Assembly: GCF_900177415.1 (NCBI RefSeq)
Contig: NZ_FXAF01000008.1
Span: forward strand, 479,433-543,432
Length of the DNA stretch: 64,000 nt
Source: Xaviernesmea oryzae
GTDB lineage: Bacteria > Pseudomonadota > Alphaproteobacteria > Rhizobiales > Rhizobiaceae
Direction: 5' to 3'
Under the pieces are notes generated by a model that saw only the letters and a program-made list of their open reading frames with translations, searched no databases and had not been told where the DNA came from. Positions 63,336-64,000 of the stretch are shown here, piece by piece; positions within the stretch are counted from its first letter, which is position 1; each line of letters begins with the position of its first letter. Made by a program: the position numbers and the translations under genes.

Positions 63336-64000
63336 CCCGTGCTTCAAGGACTGCCTGCTCGATCCCTCGGCGGTTGACGTGGCTGAAATAACTGTCGGCG
63401 GTCGTTTCGAACCAGTTGGTCATATCCACCTTGAGGGCACGGCCAGCTGGTTGGCCTGCTCGATCCCGCTTCGGCGGTCGGAGAATTTCACCTCCACCGC
63501 GTTAACCGCATGTGCGGCGGCGTAGGCCAAGAGCGACAAAAGCTCCTCGCGGTCCTGTTCAAGGCACCAGTCGAACAGGTCGGCGGGATTGCCGGGGATT
63601 GTGTGGCCGTAGTTTTCCTGCAGGCTTGCGAACGCAACCGACGCGGCGCAATCTCCCGGCTCCTTGATCCACCTGTCCAGACGCTCATGGGTGAGCGACA
63701 CCTGCAGGGCGCTTTGTTCGGACACGTAGCCGCCGTAGCTGATCCGCAACAGCATGGCATGGACGACAGCGGCCAAGGCCACGTCGGGATTGTTCGCCAG
63801 TTCCACACGCAGGGCAGCGGTCTTCTTCGCGGTCAAAACCTCGATCAACGATTGAGGATGCGTGAAGTTAGAGATCCGCTCCTCGGTCGCGCTGCTTTCG
63901 CAACTGGTGTTGACGGTTTCGGGTCTGGCTTCACCATCTTCCGCCACTGCTTCGTCGCTGTCGTCGTCGTCCGGTTCCTCGACCTCGTCTTCTTCCCTGA
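63336..64000 (-). pseudogene. parB: ParB-like plasmid partition protein, 3' end lost at IS21 and frameshifted
   Basis: The frame is open from the right edge to a stop at 63420-63422 and continues in another register to the IS21 end. An acidic stretch at the entry (EEDEVEEPDDDDSDE) is followed by helical text like the C-terminal region of the large ParB proteins on rhizobial plasmids: LIEVLTAKKTAALRVELANN and VALAAVVHAMLLRI. After QLAV the frame shifts by one base (about 63430), and the +1 register gives ALKVDMTNWFETTADSYFSH and VNRRGIEQAVLEAR before the IS21 terminus. The rest of ParB is not found beyond the element. A partition role is inferred by resemblance; the N-terminal part is outside the window. 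Confidence 0.7.

Noticed and set aside
60830..63343. A target-site duplication for IS21
   Set aside because: The flanking bases on both sides were compared over 8 positions and do not match.
1..64000. CRISPR array
   Set aside because: No set of short direct repeats with regular spacers was seen; the only regular tandem repeat is the 270-bp protein-coding pair at 19078-19617.

Overview
The window looks like part of a Rhizobiaceae (Rhizobium/Ensifer/Agrobacterium-type) plasmid. It is GC-rich and carries an RHE_PE00001-type plasmid protein (DUF1612 plus HTH) near the left end, a ParB-like partition gene remnant running off the right end, and SyrB-like rhizobial regulators. Many insertion sequences and decayed genes support an accessory replicon. 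No rRNA, tRNA or CRISPR was found.

Layout. (1) 1-1459: plasmid backbone remnant and the DUF1612/HTH protein. (2) 1654-7941: a tight five-gene operon encoding a calcineurin-like phosphoesterase, an all-helical GASH-like protein, two P-loop GTPases and a GAP1-type protein. It has the make-up of the GTPase-associated / double-GTPase conflict systems and is the best candidate for a poorly described system. (3) 8120-16826: more defence-like or mobile cargo: a DUF5677-like protein, a poly-gamma-glutamate hydrolase, a broken HNH-like gene, an unknown gene cut by an intact IS66 with a perfect 8-bp target duplication, and a RES/Xre toxin-antitoxin pair coupled to a large unknown protein. (4) 17158-25230: an AraC regulator, an autotransporter adhesin, an ftsI-like pseudogene, a recombinase scrap, a MASE1-GGDEF cyclase and an IS5-type scrap. 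(5) 25330-29853: a LysR/SDR divergent pair and a KefB/C-type antiporter operon. (6) 30018-46716: a catabolic and uptake cluster with two DUF917-hydantoinase pairs, an LLM flavin monooxygenase with FMN reductase, an AroM-LuxR fusion regulator, a full oligopeptide-type ABC transporter and a creatininase-family hydrolase. It is flanked by a decayed RidA gene carrying a deleted IS630. (7) 47280-58292: a giant (2406 aa) multicopper-oxidase-like protein with a beta-propeller protein (one in-frame UGA), a SCO protein and a cytochrome c fusion. (8) 58644-64000: two SyrB-like proteins, a frameshifted GrpB gene, a decayed IS21 and the truncated ParB gene.

How the genes may work together. The region 6 genes fit import of a (thio)hydantoin- or creatinine-like small molecule, ring opening or desulfurisation, and flavin-dependent oxidation. 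The AroM-LuxR protein is a plausible sensor. The region 7 operon fits periplasmic metal oxidation, with SCO for copper delivery and cytochrome c for electron transfer. The region 2 operon resembles NTP-regulated biological conflict systems, with the phosphoesterase as the likely effector. These roles are inferred from family membership and gene order; nothing here was tested by database search.
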